From assembly GCA_016192105.1 (NCBI GenBank), contig JACPUV010000023.1, positions 62,001 to 126,000 on the forward strand: a DNA stretch of 64,000 bases. Direction: 5' to 3'. The position numbers and the translations under genes are program-made. The stretch is from Sphingobacteriales bacterium (lineage in GTDB: Bacteria; Bacteroidota; Bacteroidia; Chitinophagales; Chitinophagaceae). Position 1 is the first letter of the stretch. The number at the start of each line of letters is the position of its first letter. A model generated the notes under the pieces. That model ran no database searches. It worked only from the letters and a program-made list of their open reading frames with translations, and had not been told where the DNA came from. This document shows, piece by piece, positions 26,708 to 34,950 of the stretch.

Positions 26708-28656
26708 TACTTCAAAACCGCCCCCAACACTTTCTGGTCAATCACGACCGGGTATTTTTTTCGCAATAACTCTTCCCACTGCTTTTCCAGAATAACCTGG
26801 TAGTCATTAATCACCAGCCCCTTTGCCTCGCTAAAGCTGCGCTGCAGCGTTTGCGGGTAGGCATTGAAGATATAGGCAAATGAAGCGGTATTATCAGATT
26901 CATTCACCAGCGGACTGGTCATCATTCCGGCACGGGGTGTCATTTTATTCAGGTTGGGGATCTGGCTCCATTCGTAACGGGATGAATCGGCTAATACTTT
27001 TTCGGAATACGTGTCCGCAATTTTTTTCCAGCCGGCGGGGTTGGCCTTTACTTTATCATAGATGGTTTGGGCAATGGACGGATCGGAGCAAAAGAAGATC
27101 ACCACATCAGCGCTGAGTTTCCAGGTATAGTCCTTTCTGTTTTTTTCATAGAGCGCCTGCAGTGCCGCGGTATCGCTCTGGGCCCTGGTCCATACTTCCT
27201 GCTGCATGATCTCGAAGAACAAATTGCCATCCCTGAACTCGGCCATCTGGTTACGGAATTCCTCATTAAAATCCTCCAGGTTCTTTTTATAATATTCAAA
27301 CATCGTATGCTGCACCCATTCCTCCTTTACCTGTTCAAAGGGTTTTGCCCCGGTACCATCCGGGCGGAACCGGAATACACCTGCATAACTGATCCAGTCT
27401 GACAGGTCATAGGTTTCTTTACCAATGGACAGCACCGTAGAGGACGGGCTCAGTGATTTACCTGCTTCCTGCATGGGTGCATGATCCAGCAGGCTGTCCG
27501 AGTAAGCCCGGAGCGCAATATCATTATTCAGCAGTTGTTTCACACCGGCCTTTTCCCTTACCTGTTTATAGATATGGTCTTTGGAAGCTTTCCAGCGGCT
27601 GTCAGCCATGATCTTCTGCTGCAACTCCTGCTGATACTCTTTGTTATTCGCATCGGTAATGGCCGGCTTCACCCCCACCCGCTGCAGGATATGCCAGCCA
27701 TGTGAGGTCTGAAAGGGTTTGCTGACCGCACTGTCCCTGGTCAGTCCCCAAAGGGCTTTTTCGAATACAGGGTCGTACTGCCCGACAGAAATATCCGGCA
27801 TCATCCCATTGTTGGCAGCACTGATATAATCATTGCTGTACGTCTTAGCCAGCGGACCAAATTCATCCCCCGCCTGCAATCGCCTGTACAATGAATCCGC
27901 CAGGGCAGCCAGCTGTTTCTTTACCGTTTCATCAGCGCCGGGAGGCGTGGCCAGTAAGATCTGGCGGGCCTTCATCTTACCCGGCGACTTTCTTTCTCCC
28001 AGGTTCTTAAAAATATGGTAACCGATTTTGGAACGGACGGGCGCTGTGGTCTTCCCCACAGCCGTACCATAGATCGCATTTTCAAATTCATACGGCAGGG
28101 TAAAGACCGTGATAAAGCCGATCTCGCCCCCGTTGATCTTTACAGCCGGGTCATCCGAAAACTGCCTGGCCAGCTGCAGGAAATCCTCCCCGTTCTGCAG
28201 GCGTTTCAGGACCTCATCCCTCCTGTTTTGTGCGGCCAACGTATCCGTCAGGCCGGCCGGGTTCTTAAAGGCAATGAAAATATGGGCCACCCGGATATTT
28301 TTCTGGCTGCGCTGAAAAGCTTCTTTCTGCAGCCGGCCGATGATCTCCGGATCGGTCATAAAGCTCTCGGCGATCTGGGCCCGCAGGTTCTCCACTTCCG
28401 TATTGATAGAAGCCAGGGTGTCATATCTTCTTTCATATGCTTCCCGCACTTTCAGTTTTGACTTAATATACAGGTCCAGGTACTCCTTCACCGACCGGGC
28501 TTTATTGCCGCCGCTGTTTGTATTGTTCTTGTTATACGCCCGGAGGAATTCCTTCGCATCCGCCTTGTAAGGTCCGTAGGTGAAAAGGGTTTGTGCTGTA
28601 ACGGAGAGCATGCTGCCGCAAAGGGCGAGTAACAGGAAAAGGCTTTTTCTGTTCAT
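26707..28656 (-). CDS. Periplasmic peptidyl-prolyl isomerase, two PpiC domains
   Basis: A 649-residue exported foldase (signal peptide MNRKSLFLLLALCGSMLSVTAQ). Two parvulin-type rotamase domains are visible: one around residues 118-220 (IRVAHIFIAF to SKIGYHIFKNLGER) and one around 225-330 (KMKARQILLA to TSHGWHILQRVG), each with the FSDDPA / TYSNDY plus GG[EM] pattern. The last ~300 residues are helical with a chaperone-like character. It is likely to help fold outer-membrane and secreted proteins. It lies 23 bases after a TlpA-type thioredoxin gene, forming a two-gene periplasmic folding/redox operon. Confidence 0.9.
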   Translation of the reverse strand: MNRKSLFLLLALCGSMLSVTAQTLFTYGPYKADAKEFLRAYNKNNTNSGGNKARSVKEYLDLYIKSKLKVREAYERRYDTLASINTEVENLRAQIAESFMTDPEIIGRLQKEAFQRSQKNIRVAHIFIAFKNPAGLTDTLAAQNRRDEVLKRLQNGEDFLQLARQFSDDPAVKINGGEIGFITVFTLPYEFENAIYGTAVGKTTAPVRSKIGYHIFKNLGERKSPGKMKARQILLATPPGADETVKKQLAALADSLYRRLQAGDEFGPLAKTYSNDYISAANNGMMPDISVGQYDPVFEKALWGLTRDSAVSKPFQTSHGWHILQRVGVKPAITDANNKEYQQELQQKIMADSRWKASKDHIYKQVREKAGVKQLLNNDIALRAYSDSLLDHAPMQEAGKSLSPSSTVLSIGKETYDLSDWISYAGVFRFRPDGTGAKPFEQVKEEWVQHTMFEYYKKNLEDFNEEFRNQMAEFRDGNLFFEIMQQEVWTRAQSDTAALQALYEKNRKDYTWKLSADVVIFFCSDPSIAQTIYDKVKANPAGWKKIADTYSEKVLADSSRYEWSQIPNLNKMTPRAGMMTSPLVNESDNTASFAYIFNAYPQTLQRSFSEAKGLVINDYQVILEKQWEELLRKKYPVVIDQKVLGAVLK

Positions 28657-28679
28657 ACCGGGTTAATTTTATAATAAGG

Positions 28680-30113
28680 CTATTGCCCTTTCTTTTTTAA
28701 CTGAATGATTTCATCAAGTTGCTGGTAGGTCAGCTTTTTGGCGATGATCCGCTTGTCTTTGTCCAGCAAATATAAAGTAGGGAATGACAGCACATCATAC
28801 AACTGGGAATACCCGGGAATCCCGTTATCCGTCCGGCTCTTGTCGGCCTCTTTTGAATAATATACATGCGTCCATTCCCCGAGTTTGTTATCCCGGATGA
28901 ATCTCAGCCAGTCATTTTTCGTTCCTTCAGTTTCCTTGGCCACCGCATAGATCTTCACCCCGTCTGTTTTCCATCTGGCCTGGTAAAGAGAATCCAGTTT
29001 GGGCAGCACTTCCTTACAATGGCCGCAGGTAGGATCCCAGAAAGCGACCAGGGTATAGTCGGCCTGTAACGCGTACAGGGAAACGGGCGTATTGCTGCTA
29101 TCCGGCAGCTCAATATCCGAAGCCGGGGTGCCGAGGATATTTGCCATAAGACTGTACGCCCTTTCAGTGATTGTTTTTTTGCCGGCCTCAGTCAGCCAGG
29201 AATAGGTCTTTTGCGAAAAATATTTTTCAAACAAATGAACAAAGACCGCATCCTCCCACATGTATTTCTGGTTCAGGTAGCGGTTTACAAATTTTACCAG
29301 CAGGAACCGGTTCATCTCCTCATTGATACTGGCATATCCCAGCATCCGGTCAATCTCCTTTATGACGGAATCGGGATGAGGAAGCACCAGCTGGGCAAAA
29401 TATTTATCAAGCTTCTCCTCGAAAAAAGGAGTGTACGCTAAACGGCCATCCCAGAAATTCACCCCGTCCCAGTAATGCAATTTAAAATAATCATAAGCGG
29501 CCGTGGAGTCTTCCTTATTCGATGGGTTTTTATAGGCCCCCTTCAGCTCCGGCTCCCGCATGGAGATCAGCAGCACCGAGAGCAGGGCATCCGGGTTCTT
29601 TCTGACCAGGTCGTCCCGGTACATATTGATCGCCTTATCCTCCCGGGTGAGTTCATCCGTGATCTTTACTGAGTCGGTCTTCGTGGCTGCCGTTTTCAGG
29701 CTTTTTTGGAGGTCACTGATCTTTTTACCCCGGACCGCCATCTGCTGCTGGTATGCGGTAAACAACACATTGTCCGGCGAATTCACAAATTGAGCTCCCT
29801 GTCCAATGGTCGCTGTATCGGCCTTTACTGTAAAATGCTGCTGCTTGTCCACCAGGATCTCAAAGAAGCCGGACTTATTCGGGTAGCCGACCAGGTAGAT
29901 CCCTCCCTGCAATTTTTTCTCTCCTTTGAAAACCGCCTGGCTGTTTTGATCCAGTTTGGCGGAATCAATAATGGGATAGGTCTTCCCAAAATAATGGCCC
30001 AGGTAGATATACTGGTTTTTAAAGGGCCTGAAGGTCACTTTAATCTCATAGCCCGTCTGTGCTGCGACGGTAATTGACCAAAACAGCCCGGTAAAAAACA
30101 ATCCTTTTTTCAT
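28680..30113 (-). CDS. TlpA-type periplasmic thiol-disulfide protein
   Basis: A 477-residue exported protein (MKKGLFFTGLFWSITVAAQ). The N-terminal ~110 residues resemble DUF4369 (YIYLGHYFGKTYPIIDSAKLDQNSQAVFKG), the middle is a helical DUF5106-like part, and the C-terminal 140 residues are a thioredoxin fold with the redox pair CGHC in LVAFWDPTCGHCKEVLPKLDSL. Related Bacteroidota proteins reduce or isomerise disulfides in the periplasm. The ATG at 30113 gives a normal signal peptide; the ATG at 30122 adds only three residues. It diverges from rlmD and lies upstream of the PpiC foldase. Confidence 0.88.
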   Translation of the reverse strand: MKKGLFFTGLFWSITVAAQTGYEIKVTFRPFKNQYIYLGHYFGKTYPIIDSAKLDQNSQAVFKGEKKLQGGIYLVGYPNKSGFFEILVDKQQHFTVKADTATIGQGAQFVNSPDNVLFTAYQQQMAVRGKKISDLQKSLKTAATKTDSVKITDELTREDKAINMYRDDLVRKNPDALLSVLLISMREPELKGAYKNPSNKEDSTAAYDYFKLHYWDGVNFWDGRLAYTPFFEEKLDKYFAQLVLPHPDSVIKEIDRMLGYASINEEMNRFLLVKFVNRYLNQKYMWEDAVFVHLFEKYFSQKTYSWLTEAGKKTITERAYSLMANILGTPASDIELPDSSNTPVSLYALQADYTLVAFWDPTCGHCKEVLPKLDSLYQARWKTDGVKIYAVAKETEGTKNDWLRFIRDNKLGEWTHVYYSKEADKSRTDNGIPGYSQLYDVLSFPTLYLLDKDKRIIAKKLTYQQLDEIIQLKKKGQ

Positions 30114-30258
30114 AATCTGCATGAATCCCGTAAAGATATTTAAAAATGGGCAGCCCCTGAAAGGCGGTAGCCGAAAAATCGTTGATAAAGAGGGGGAAAC
30201 CCGCCAAACCGTTGCCTCCGGCCGGGAAAATTCCGGCTGCCGGGCGGGGCCGCTTAGG

Positions 30259-30266
30259 TATATTTG
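30259..30266 (+). promoter_or_regulatory. -7 element of rlmD
   Basis: TATATTTG fits TAnnTTTG exactly and ends 4 bases before the GTG start codon, predicting an mRNA with almost no leader. No clear -33 element is seen. Confidence 0.6.
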
Positions 30267-30270
30267 CGGC

Positions 30271-31680
30271 GTGAGAAAAAAGAAAAAAAATATAGTCCTG
30301 GAAAAAGTACGGGTGGAGGATTATGCCGCGGAAGGTAAGAGCCTGGCCCGGGTGGACGGGAAAGTGATTTTCATTGAAAATGTGGTCCCGGGGGACCTGG
30401 TGGATGTCCGCCTGCTTAAAAATAAAAAGGACTGGGCGGAAGGAGTTCCCCTGCAGTTTCATGAATTCTCCCCGGAACGGGTGGCCCCTTTCTGTTCACA
30501 TTTTGGGGTCTGCGGCGGCTGCCAGTGGCAGATGCTGCCTTACGAAAAACAATTGCAGTATAAAAGCAAACAGGTGTCCGATGTATTGCAGCGGATCGGG
30601 AAAGTGGAGCTGCCTGCGATCCTTCCCATACTGGGCGCAGCAGATACGCGGTATTACCGCAACAAGATCGAATATACATTTGGCAATAAACGCTTCCTCA
30701 CCAAAGAAGAGATCGGGGATGAAAGCATCAGCGGCCAGCAGGATGTGGCCGGTTTTCATGCCAGGGGCTTTTTTGATAAAGTAGTGGACATCGAAACCTG
30801 TTACCTGCAGGCCGAACCCACAAATACCATCCGCTTATTTGTAAAAGAATACGGGAAAGCCAATGGATGGCCATTTTATGATATCCGTAACCATACCGGC
30901 TTTCTTCGCACCATGCAGGTACGGCTTTGCCAGACCGGCGAACTGATGGTGAATATCGTGGTGGCCGAAGAGGCCGAAAAGAAAATCAGGCAACTGATGG
31001 ATGCCGTATTGAAAGCGTTTCCGGCCATCAGCACCCTGCTGTACACCATCAATACAAAATGGAACGATAGTTTATTCGATCTGGAGCCGGTGACTTACCA
31101 CGGCAAGGGATATGTGATCGAAAAGCTGGAAGGCTTTCAATTCAAGATCGGGCCAAAATCTTTTTTCCAGACCAATACCAAACAGGGAGAAGAACTGTAT
31201 AAGATCGCCCGTGATTTCGCAGCACTCAGCGGCACCGAAATTGTTTATGATCTCTATTGCGGCACAGGCAGCATCGGGATTTTTGTAAGTGAAAAAGCCA
31301 GGAAGATCATCGGCGTGGAGATGGTAGAAGCGGCGATTGAAGATGCAAGGGAAAACGCGGCCCTGAATAATTTAAGCAGCGCGGCATTTTTTTCCGGTGA
31401 TGTGATTGATATCTGTACTGATGAATTTTTTACCACGCATGGCCGCCCGGATGTGATCATCACCGACCCGCCCCGGGCCGGCATGCACGAGAAACTGGTG
31501 AAAAAGATCCTGGAAATCGAAGCCCCAACGGTTGTCTATGTCAGTTGCAACCCCGCCACCCAGGCCCGCGACCTGAATTTACTGGATGAAAAATACAGGG
31601 TTACAAGAGTGCAGCCGGTAGATATGTTTCCGCATACACTTCATATCGAGAATGTGGTGCAGCTGAAACTGAAATCATAA
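30271..31680 (+). CDS. rlmD: 23S rRNA uracil-5-methyltransferase
   Basis: A 469-residue RlmD/RumA-type enzyme, which methylates a uridine of 23S rRNA (U1939 in E. coli) with SAM. It begins with a TRAM RNA-binding domain (IVLEKVRVEDYAAEGKSLARV), then the Fe-S cysteines in CSHFGVCGGCQWQ and a later ETCYLQ. It ends with the methyltransferase fold: VYDLYCGTGSIGIF, IITDPPRAG, and the catalytic Cys426 in VSCNPATQ. GTG at 30271 is the start: it fits the TRAM boundary and sits just after the -7 element. The ATG at 30121 would add 50 unrelated residues and overlap the divergent gene's start. Confidence 0.92.
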   Translation: MRKKKKNIVLEKVRVEDYAAEGKSLARVDGKVIFIENVVPGDLVDVRLLKNKKDWAEGVPLQFHEFSPERVAPFCSHFGVCGGCQWQMLPYEKQLQYKSKQVSDVLQRIGKVELPAILPILGAADTRYYRNKIEYTFGNKRFLTKEEIGDESISGQQDVAGFHARGFFDKVVDIETCYLQAEPTNTIRLFVKEYGKANGWPFYDIRNHTGFLRTMQVRLCQTGELMVNIVVAEEAEKKIRQLMDAVLKAFPAISTLLYTINTKWNDSLFDLEPVTYHGKGYVIEKLEGFQFKIGPKSFFQTNTKQGEELYKIARDFAALSGTEIVYDLYCGTGSIGIFVSEKARKIIGVEMVEAAIEDARENAALNNLSSAAFFSGDVIDICTDEFFTTHGRPDVIITDPPRAGMHEKLVKKILEIEAPTVVYVSCNPATQARDLNLLDEKYRVTRVQPVDMFPHTLHIENVVQLKLKS

Positions 31681-31744
31681 ACTTATAGTAAAAACCGGGT
31701 TTCCCTGTCGCAGCCTTTTATGCAAAAAGACAGCTAAGAAAACT

Positions 31745-31752
31745 TAATTTTG
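31745..31752 (+). promoter_or_regulatory. -7 element of the rhomboid gene
   Basis: TAATTTTG matches TAnnTTTG and ends 4 bases before the ATG at 31757, so the transcript is predicted to be leaderless. Confidence 0.6.
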
Positions 31753-31756
31753 CCCA

Positions 31757-32500
31757 ATGAGTGAGTTTCGATTTACAAGGCCTGAAAGTTTCCCGCCCAT
31801 TGTAAAAAACCTGATCATTATTAATGTGCTGGTCTATGCAGCACAGCTATTACTCGAGAATCAGTTCGCCATAACGGAAAAATTTATGTTATGGCCCCTG
31901 ATGCCCGAAAAATTACACGCACTCCTGGTCGGGAGCGGTTACCTGGATGCTTCCCAGCGATTTCAGCCCTACCAGGTCATCACCCATATGTTTTCACACG
32001 CGCCACCCCCGGGATTCTTCCATATTCTTTTCAATATGTTCACCCTCTGGATGTTTGGACGGGTACTCGAAAATGTGTGGGGCGGAAAACGGTTTTTGCT
32101 CTTCTATCTCGTGTGCGGTCTCGGCGCCGCAGCCCTGCACCTCGCCATGCAGTATTATCGCTGTGAGCAATTACTACATGCGTTTACCATAAAAGACATG
32201 GCCGCTATAAATGCAAATATAGGAGGAGCGACCCCTGCCCTTGGTGCTTCCGGCGCCGTAATGGGTGTGATGGCTGCTTTTGCCTACCTTTTCCCCAATA
32301 CAGAGCTCTTCATTATGCTGATCCCCTTCCCGGTAAAGGCAAAATGGGCTATGTTGGGACTGGCGGCAATAGACCTTTTTGGCGGGGTGGCCCGTGTCGG
32401 AGGTGATAATATTGCCCACTTCGCCCACCTGGGTGGGGCCATTACCGGATTTTTATTAGTGCTGTACTGGAACAAAACCAACCGCCGGTCGTTGTATTAA
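31757..32500 (+). CDS. Rhomboid family intramembrane serine protease
   Basis: A 247-residue polytopic membrane protease with six predicted membrane segments. It opens with FPPIVKNLIIINVLVYAAQLLL, then FFHILFNMFTLWMFGRVLENVWG (the HxxxN oxyanion segment). The catalytic Ser165 lies in ALGASGAVMGV and the catalytic His224 in HFAHLGGAITG. The dyad is complete, so it should cut membrane proteins within the bilayer. Substrates are unknown. The next gene is a degenerate paralogue on the same strand, 66 bases on. Confidence 0.93.
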   Translation: MSEFRFTRPESFPPIVKNLIIINVLVYAAQLLLENQFAITEKFMLWPLMPEKLHALLVGSGYLDASQRFQPYQVITHMFSHAPPPGFFHILFNMFTLWMFGRVLENVWGGKRFLLFYLVCGLGAAALHLAMQYYRCEQLLHAFTIKDMAAINANIGGATPALGASGAVMGVMAAFAYLFPNTELFIMLIPFPVKAKWAMLGLAAIDLFGGVARVGGDNIAHFAHLGGAITGFLLVLYWNKTNRRSLY

Positions 32501-32541
32501 ATGCAGGAGAAATCATCCTGCTTCCACGTCAAACCAAAACA

Positions 32542-32549
32542 TAGATTTG
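32542..32549 (+). promoter_or_regulatory. -7 element of the rhomboid-like gene
   Basis: TAGATTTG matches TAnnTTTG and ends 17 bases before the ATG at 32567. It supports that start over the ATG at 32501, which directly touches the previous stop codon. Confidence 0.55.
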
Positions 32550-32566
32550 CACCCGCAAAACCCGAC

Positions 32567-33505
32567 ATGCCTTACACAGAACCCTCATACAAACAACGGA
32601 TTTCCCTGGGGCAAAGCAATAATGCCCTGACCCGGCTGATCCTGATCAACCTGGTTATTTTCATCAGCCTGGCCCTGGCCAAAGTTTTTTATTACTATAT
32701 CTACCGCACAGAAGCGGAAGTCAATATCCGTTTTACCACCGAAGTAATGCCCCTGGCCGTTTTGCCGTCCAGTCTTCCGGAGCTGGCTTCAAAACCCTGG
32801 ACGGTTCTTACGGCTATGTTCACCCATATCGGTGTATGGATGACCCTCGCGAATTTGCTCTGGCTCTGGACCTTTGGTTATATCATGCAGGACCTGACCG
32901 GGAACCGGAAGATTGTTCCCCTGTATATCTATGGTGGACTGGCCGGTGTGATCGCTTTTTTATTAGCCGCAAACCTGTTCCCGGCTGCAGGGGACCAATC
33001 AGCAACCCTGTACTATGGCAGCGCGGCCAGCATTACCGCTATTGCCGTGGCGATTACCCTGGTGTCGCCGGGCTACCGGATCTTTCCCCTGCTGAATGGC
33101 GGCTTTCCTTTATGGGTACTGACCGCTTTTTACCTGCTGATCTCGATTGCCACTTTACCTTATTACAGGGTGGAAGCCTATGCACCGCCGGTGGCCGGGG
33201 CCCTCACCGGTTTTCTCTTTATCTGGTTTATCCGCAGGGGTTATGACTGGAGTGAGTGGATGAGCAATTTCTTTGACTGGATAAACGATCTCTTCAATCC
33301 CGATAAACCCGGGAAAGGGCAGCCCGCCATCAAGGACCAGCTCTTTTACAAATCCCATTCAGCGCCTTATAAAAAAACACCGCATGTGACTCCCCAGCGG
33401 ATCGATGAAATACTGGACAAGATCAACCAGCAGGGTTATAATTCCCTGAATGCGGAAGAGAAAGACCTGCTGCGAAGAGCCGGCGAAGACGATGTACAGG
33501 TATAA
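32567..33505 (+). CDS. Rhomboid-like protein lacking the catalytic dyad
   Basis: A 312-residue membrane protein with a rhomboid layout: LTRLILINLVIFISLALAKVFYYYI, MFTHIGVWMTLANLLWLWTFGYIMQDLTG, and SITAIAVAITLV in place of the GASG segment. Where the partner has GASG, this reads YYGSAASITA (Ser152, Ser155). Where the partner has the catalytic His (AHLGG), this reads PPVAG with Pro208. A soluble tail of ~85 residues ends with IDEILDKINQQGYNSLNAEEKDLLRRAGE. It is probably a pseudoprotease that could bind or escort substrates of the adjacent active rhomboid. It converges with adk with a 5-base gap. Confidence 0.82.
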   Translation: MPYTEPSYKQRISLGQSNNALTRLILINLVIFISLALAKVFYYYIYRTEAEVNIRFTTEVMPLAVLPSSLPELASKPWTVLTAMFTHIGVWMTLANLLWLWTFGYIMQDLTGNRKIVPLYIYGGLAGVIAFLLAANLFPAAGDQSATLYYGSAASITAIAVAITLVSPGYRIFPLLNGGFPLWVLTAFYLLISIATLPYYRVEAYAPPVAGALTGFLFIWFIRRGYDWSEWMSNFFDWINDLFNPDKPGKGQPAIKDQLFYKSHSAPYKKTPHVTPQRIDEILDKINQQGYNSLNAEEKDLLRRAGEDDVQV

Positions 33506-33510
33506 ACCGC

Positions 33511-34089
33511 TCAGGCCATTTTTTTGTCGATAGCGGTACACAGGGCACTGAAGATATCTTCCACGGTACCCTCTCCTTTGATGGACTTGAATTTCCCCGC
33601 GGCTTTATAATGATCCGCCACTGCGGAGGTCTCGCTTTTGTAAACGGCAAAACGTTTGCGGATCACTCCCTCATCGGTATCATCGCTGCGCCCGGAGGTT
33701 TTGCCCCGGTTGAGCAGGCGTTTTACCAGTTCATCTTCTCCCACTTCCAGGGCAAGAACAGCCGCAATACCGGTTTCTTTTAACGCCAGCAATTTATCGA
33801 GTGCGGTCGCCTGTGCGGCCGTACGCGGAAACCCGTCAAACAGGAATCCCCTGGCTCCCTTGTGCAATTCAAAGAAAGAATCCACCATCCCGATCACGAC
33901 TTCATCCGGGACCAGCTGTCCTTTATCAATAAAGCTTTTTGCTTCGAGTCCGAGCGGGGTTTTATCAGCAATTTCCTGGCGAAGCAGGTTGCCGGTGGAC
34001 AGGTGCTTCAGACCGTATTTTGCAACAAGTTTGTCCGATTGAGTTCCTTTTCCGCTGCCGGGAGGGCCAAAGAGAATTAAATTAAACAT
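33511..34089 (-). CDS. adk: Adenylate kinase
   Basis: A 192-residue Adk, which balances ATP, ADP and AMP (2 ADP to ATP + AMP). The P-loop is GPPGSGKG (residues 8-15) with Lys14. HLSTGNLLRQEI binds AMP and FLFDGFPRT follows. The short-LID form is seen: RLLNRGKTSGRSDDTDEGVIRKRF with DD in place of the zinc-type Cys residues. The ATG at 34089 gives the conserved MFNLILFGPPGSGKG; the longer frame adds 13 residues. A TAnnTTTG element at 34117-34124 lies upstream. Confidence 0.95.
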   Translation of the reverse strand: MFNLILFGPPGSGKGTQSDKLVAKYGLKHLSTGNLLRQEIADKTPLGLEAKSFIDKGQLVPDEVVIGMVDSFFELHKGARGFLFDGFPRTAAQATALDKLLALKETGIAAVLALEVGEDELVKRLLNRGKTSGRSDDTDEGVIRKRFAVYKSETSAVADHYKAAGKFKSIKGEGTVEDIFSALCTAIDKKMA

Positions 34090-34116
34090 AAACAATTGCA
34101 CGTCTTGGTATGCGAA

Positions 34117-34124
34117 CAAATATA
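34117..34124 (-). promoter_or_regulatory. -7 element of adk
   Basis: On the minus strand TATATTTG fits TAnnTTTG, 27 bases before the adk ATG. No good -33 element is visible. Confidence 0.5.
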
Positions 34125-34246
34125 CCATACAAGAACTGAAATTTCCATGCCGGATCTCATTTTTAAAAAGGATTCTTATTTGCTATCAAAATGTTAACAA
34201 ATGTCAGTTGATCCCGGTCCGCCAAACCGCCCAAACCTTGTTTCCG

Positions 34247-34254
34247 TATGTTTG
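34247..34254 (+). promoter_or_regulatory. -7 element of msrB
   Basis: TATGTTTG fits TAnnTTTG and ends 4 bases before the ATG at 34259, so the mRNA is predicted to be leaderless. Confidence 0.6.
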
Positions 34255-34258
34255 TTAA

Positions 34259-34846
34259 ATGAAAATCATGAATCCTTTTTCCCGGATCGCACTCCTCCTC
34301 ACCCTCAGCGGGCTGTTGCAGCAATGCAGCTACTCGCAAAACAATCATTTACCCGAAAAAATTGCAAAAATGGACAGCACCCAAAAGAACAACCCTGTGT
34401 ATTCCAACTCAGATACTTCCAAAGTAAATATGAGCGAAGAAGAGTGGAAAAAGGTCCTGCCCGCCGATGTCTTTACGGTTGCCCGGCAAAAAGGGACCGA
34501 AAGGCCCTGGACCAGTAAATTTGAAAGTTTCAAGGAAACCGGCACCTACTATTGCGCAGCTTGCGGCAATGCCCTTTTTAAAAGCGATACCAAGTTTGAA
34601 AGCGGCTGCGGCTGGCCCAGTTTTTATGAACCCATCAGCAAGGGAAGCATCCTTTATACCCCTGATCACAGTCATGGCATGGACCGGACCGAAGTGCAGT
34701 GCGGCCGCTGCAAGGCCCACCTGGGACATGTCTTTGATGATGGCCCTCCTCCCACCGGACTTCGTTACTGTATCAATGGGGTAATCCTCGATTTTAAAAA
34801 AGCAAATGAAGCCGCTAAAAATTACCAGGGAAAATCAAATCAATAA
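34259..34846 (+). CDS. msrB: Peptide methionine-(R)-S-oxide reductase, exported
   Basis: MsrB reduces methionine-R-sulfoxide in oxidised proteins. After a signal peptide (LLLTLSGLLQQCSYSQ) and a linker, the MsrB domain spans ~residues 60-190: TERPWTSKFESFKETGTYYCAACGNALF (zinc Cys pair), FESGCGWPSFYEPI, TEVQCGRCKAHLGHVFDDGP (second zinc pair) and RYCINGVILDF with the catalytic Cys. The zinc-binding and catalytic residues are all present. The signal peptide places it in the periplasm, where it would repair oxidised envelope proteins. A strong terminator follows. Confidence 0.94.
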   Translation: MKIMNPFSRIALLLTLSGLLQQCSYSQNNHLPEKIAKMDSTQKNNPVYSNSDTSKVNMSEEEWKKVLPADVFTVARQKGTERPWTSKFESFKETGTYYCAACGNALFKSDTKFESGCGWPSFYEPISKGSILYTPDHSHGMDRTEVQCGRCKAHLGHVFDDGPPPTGLRYCINGVILDFKKANEAAKNYQGKSNQ

Positions 34847-34871
34847 CAAAATAAACTAATAAGTAAACCCA

Positions 34872-34899
34872 TCCCGGCAGCCTCCCTGCCGGGATTTTT
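34872..34899 (+). terminator. Strong intrinsic terminator after msrB
   Basis: TCCCGGCAG (34872-34880) and CTGCCGGGA (34886-34894) form a perfect 9-base GC-rich stem with a 5-base loop, followed by five T (34895-34899). Confidence 0.9.
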
Positions 34900-34950
34900 A
34901 TTGCTAAAAGCCGGGGTATGTAATAATTTTACGGACTAAACTGCTCCTCT

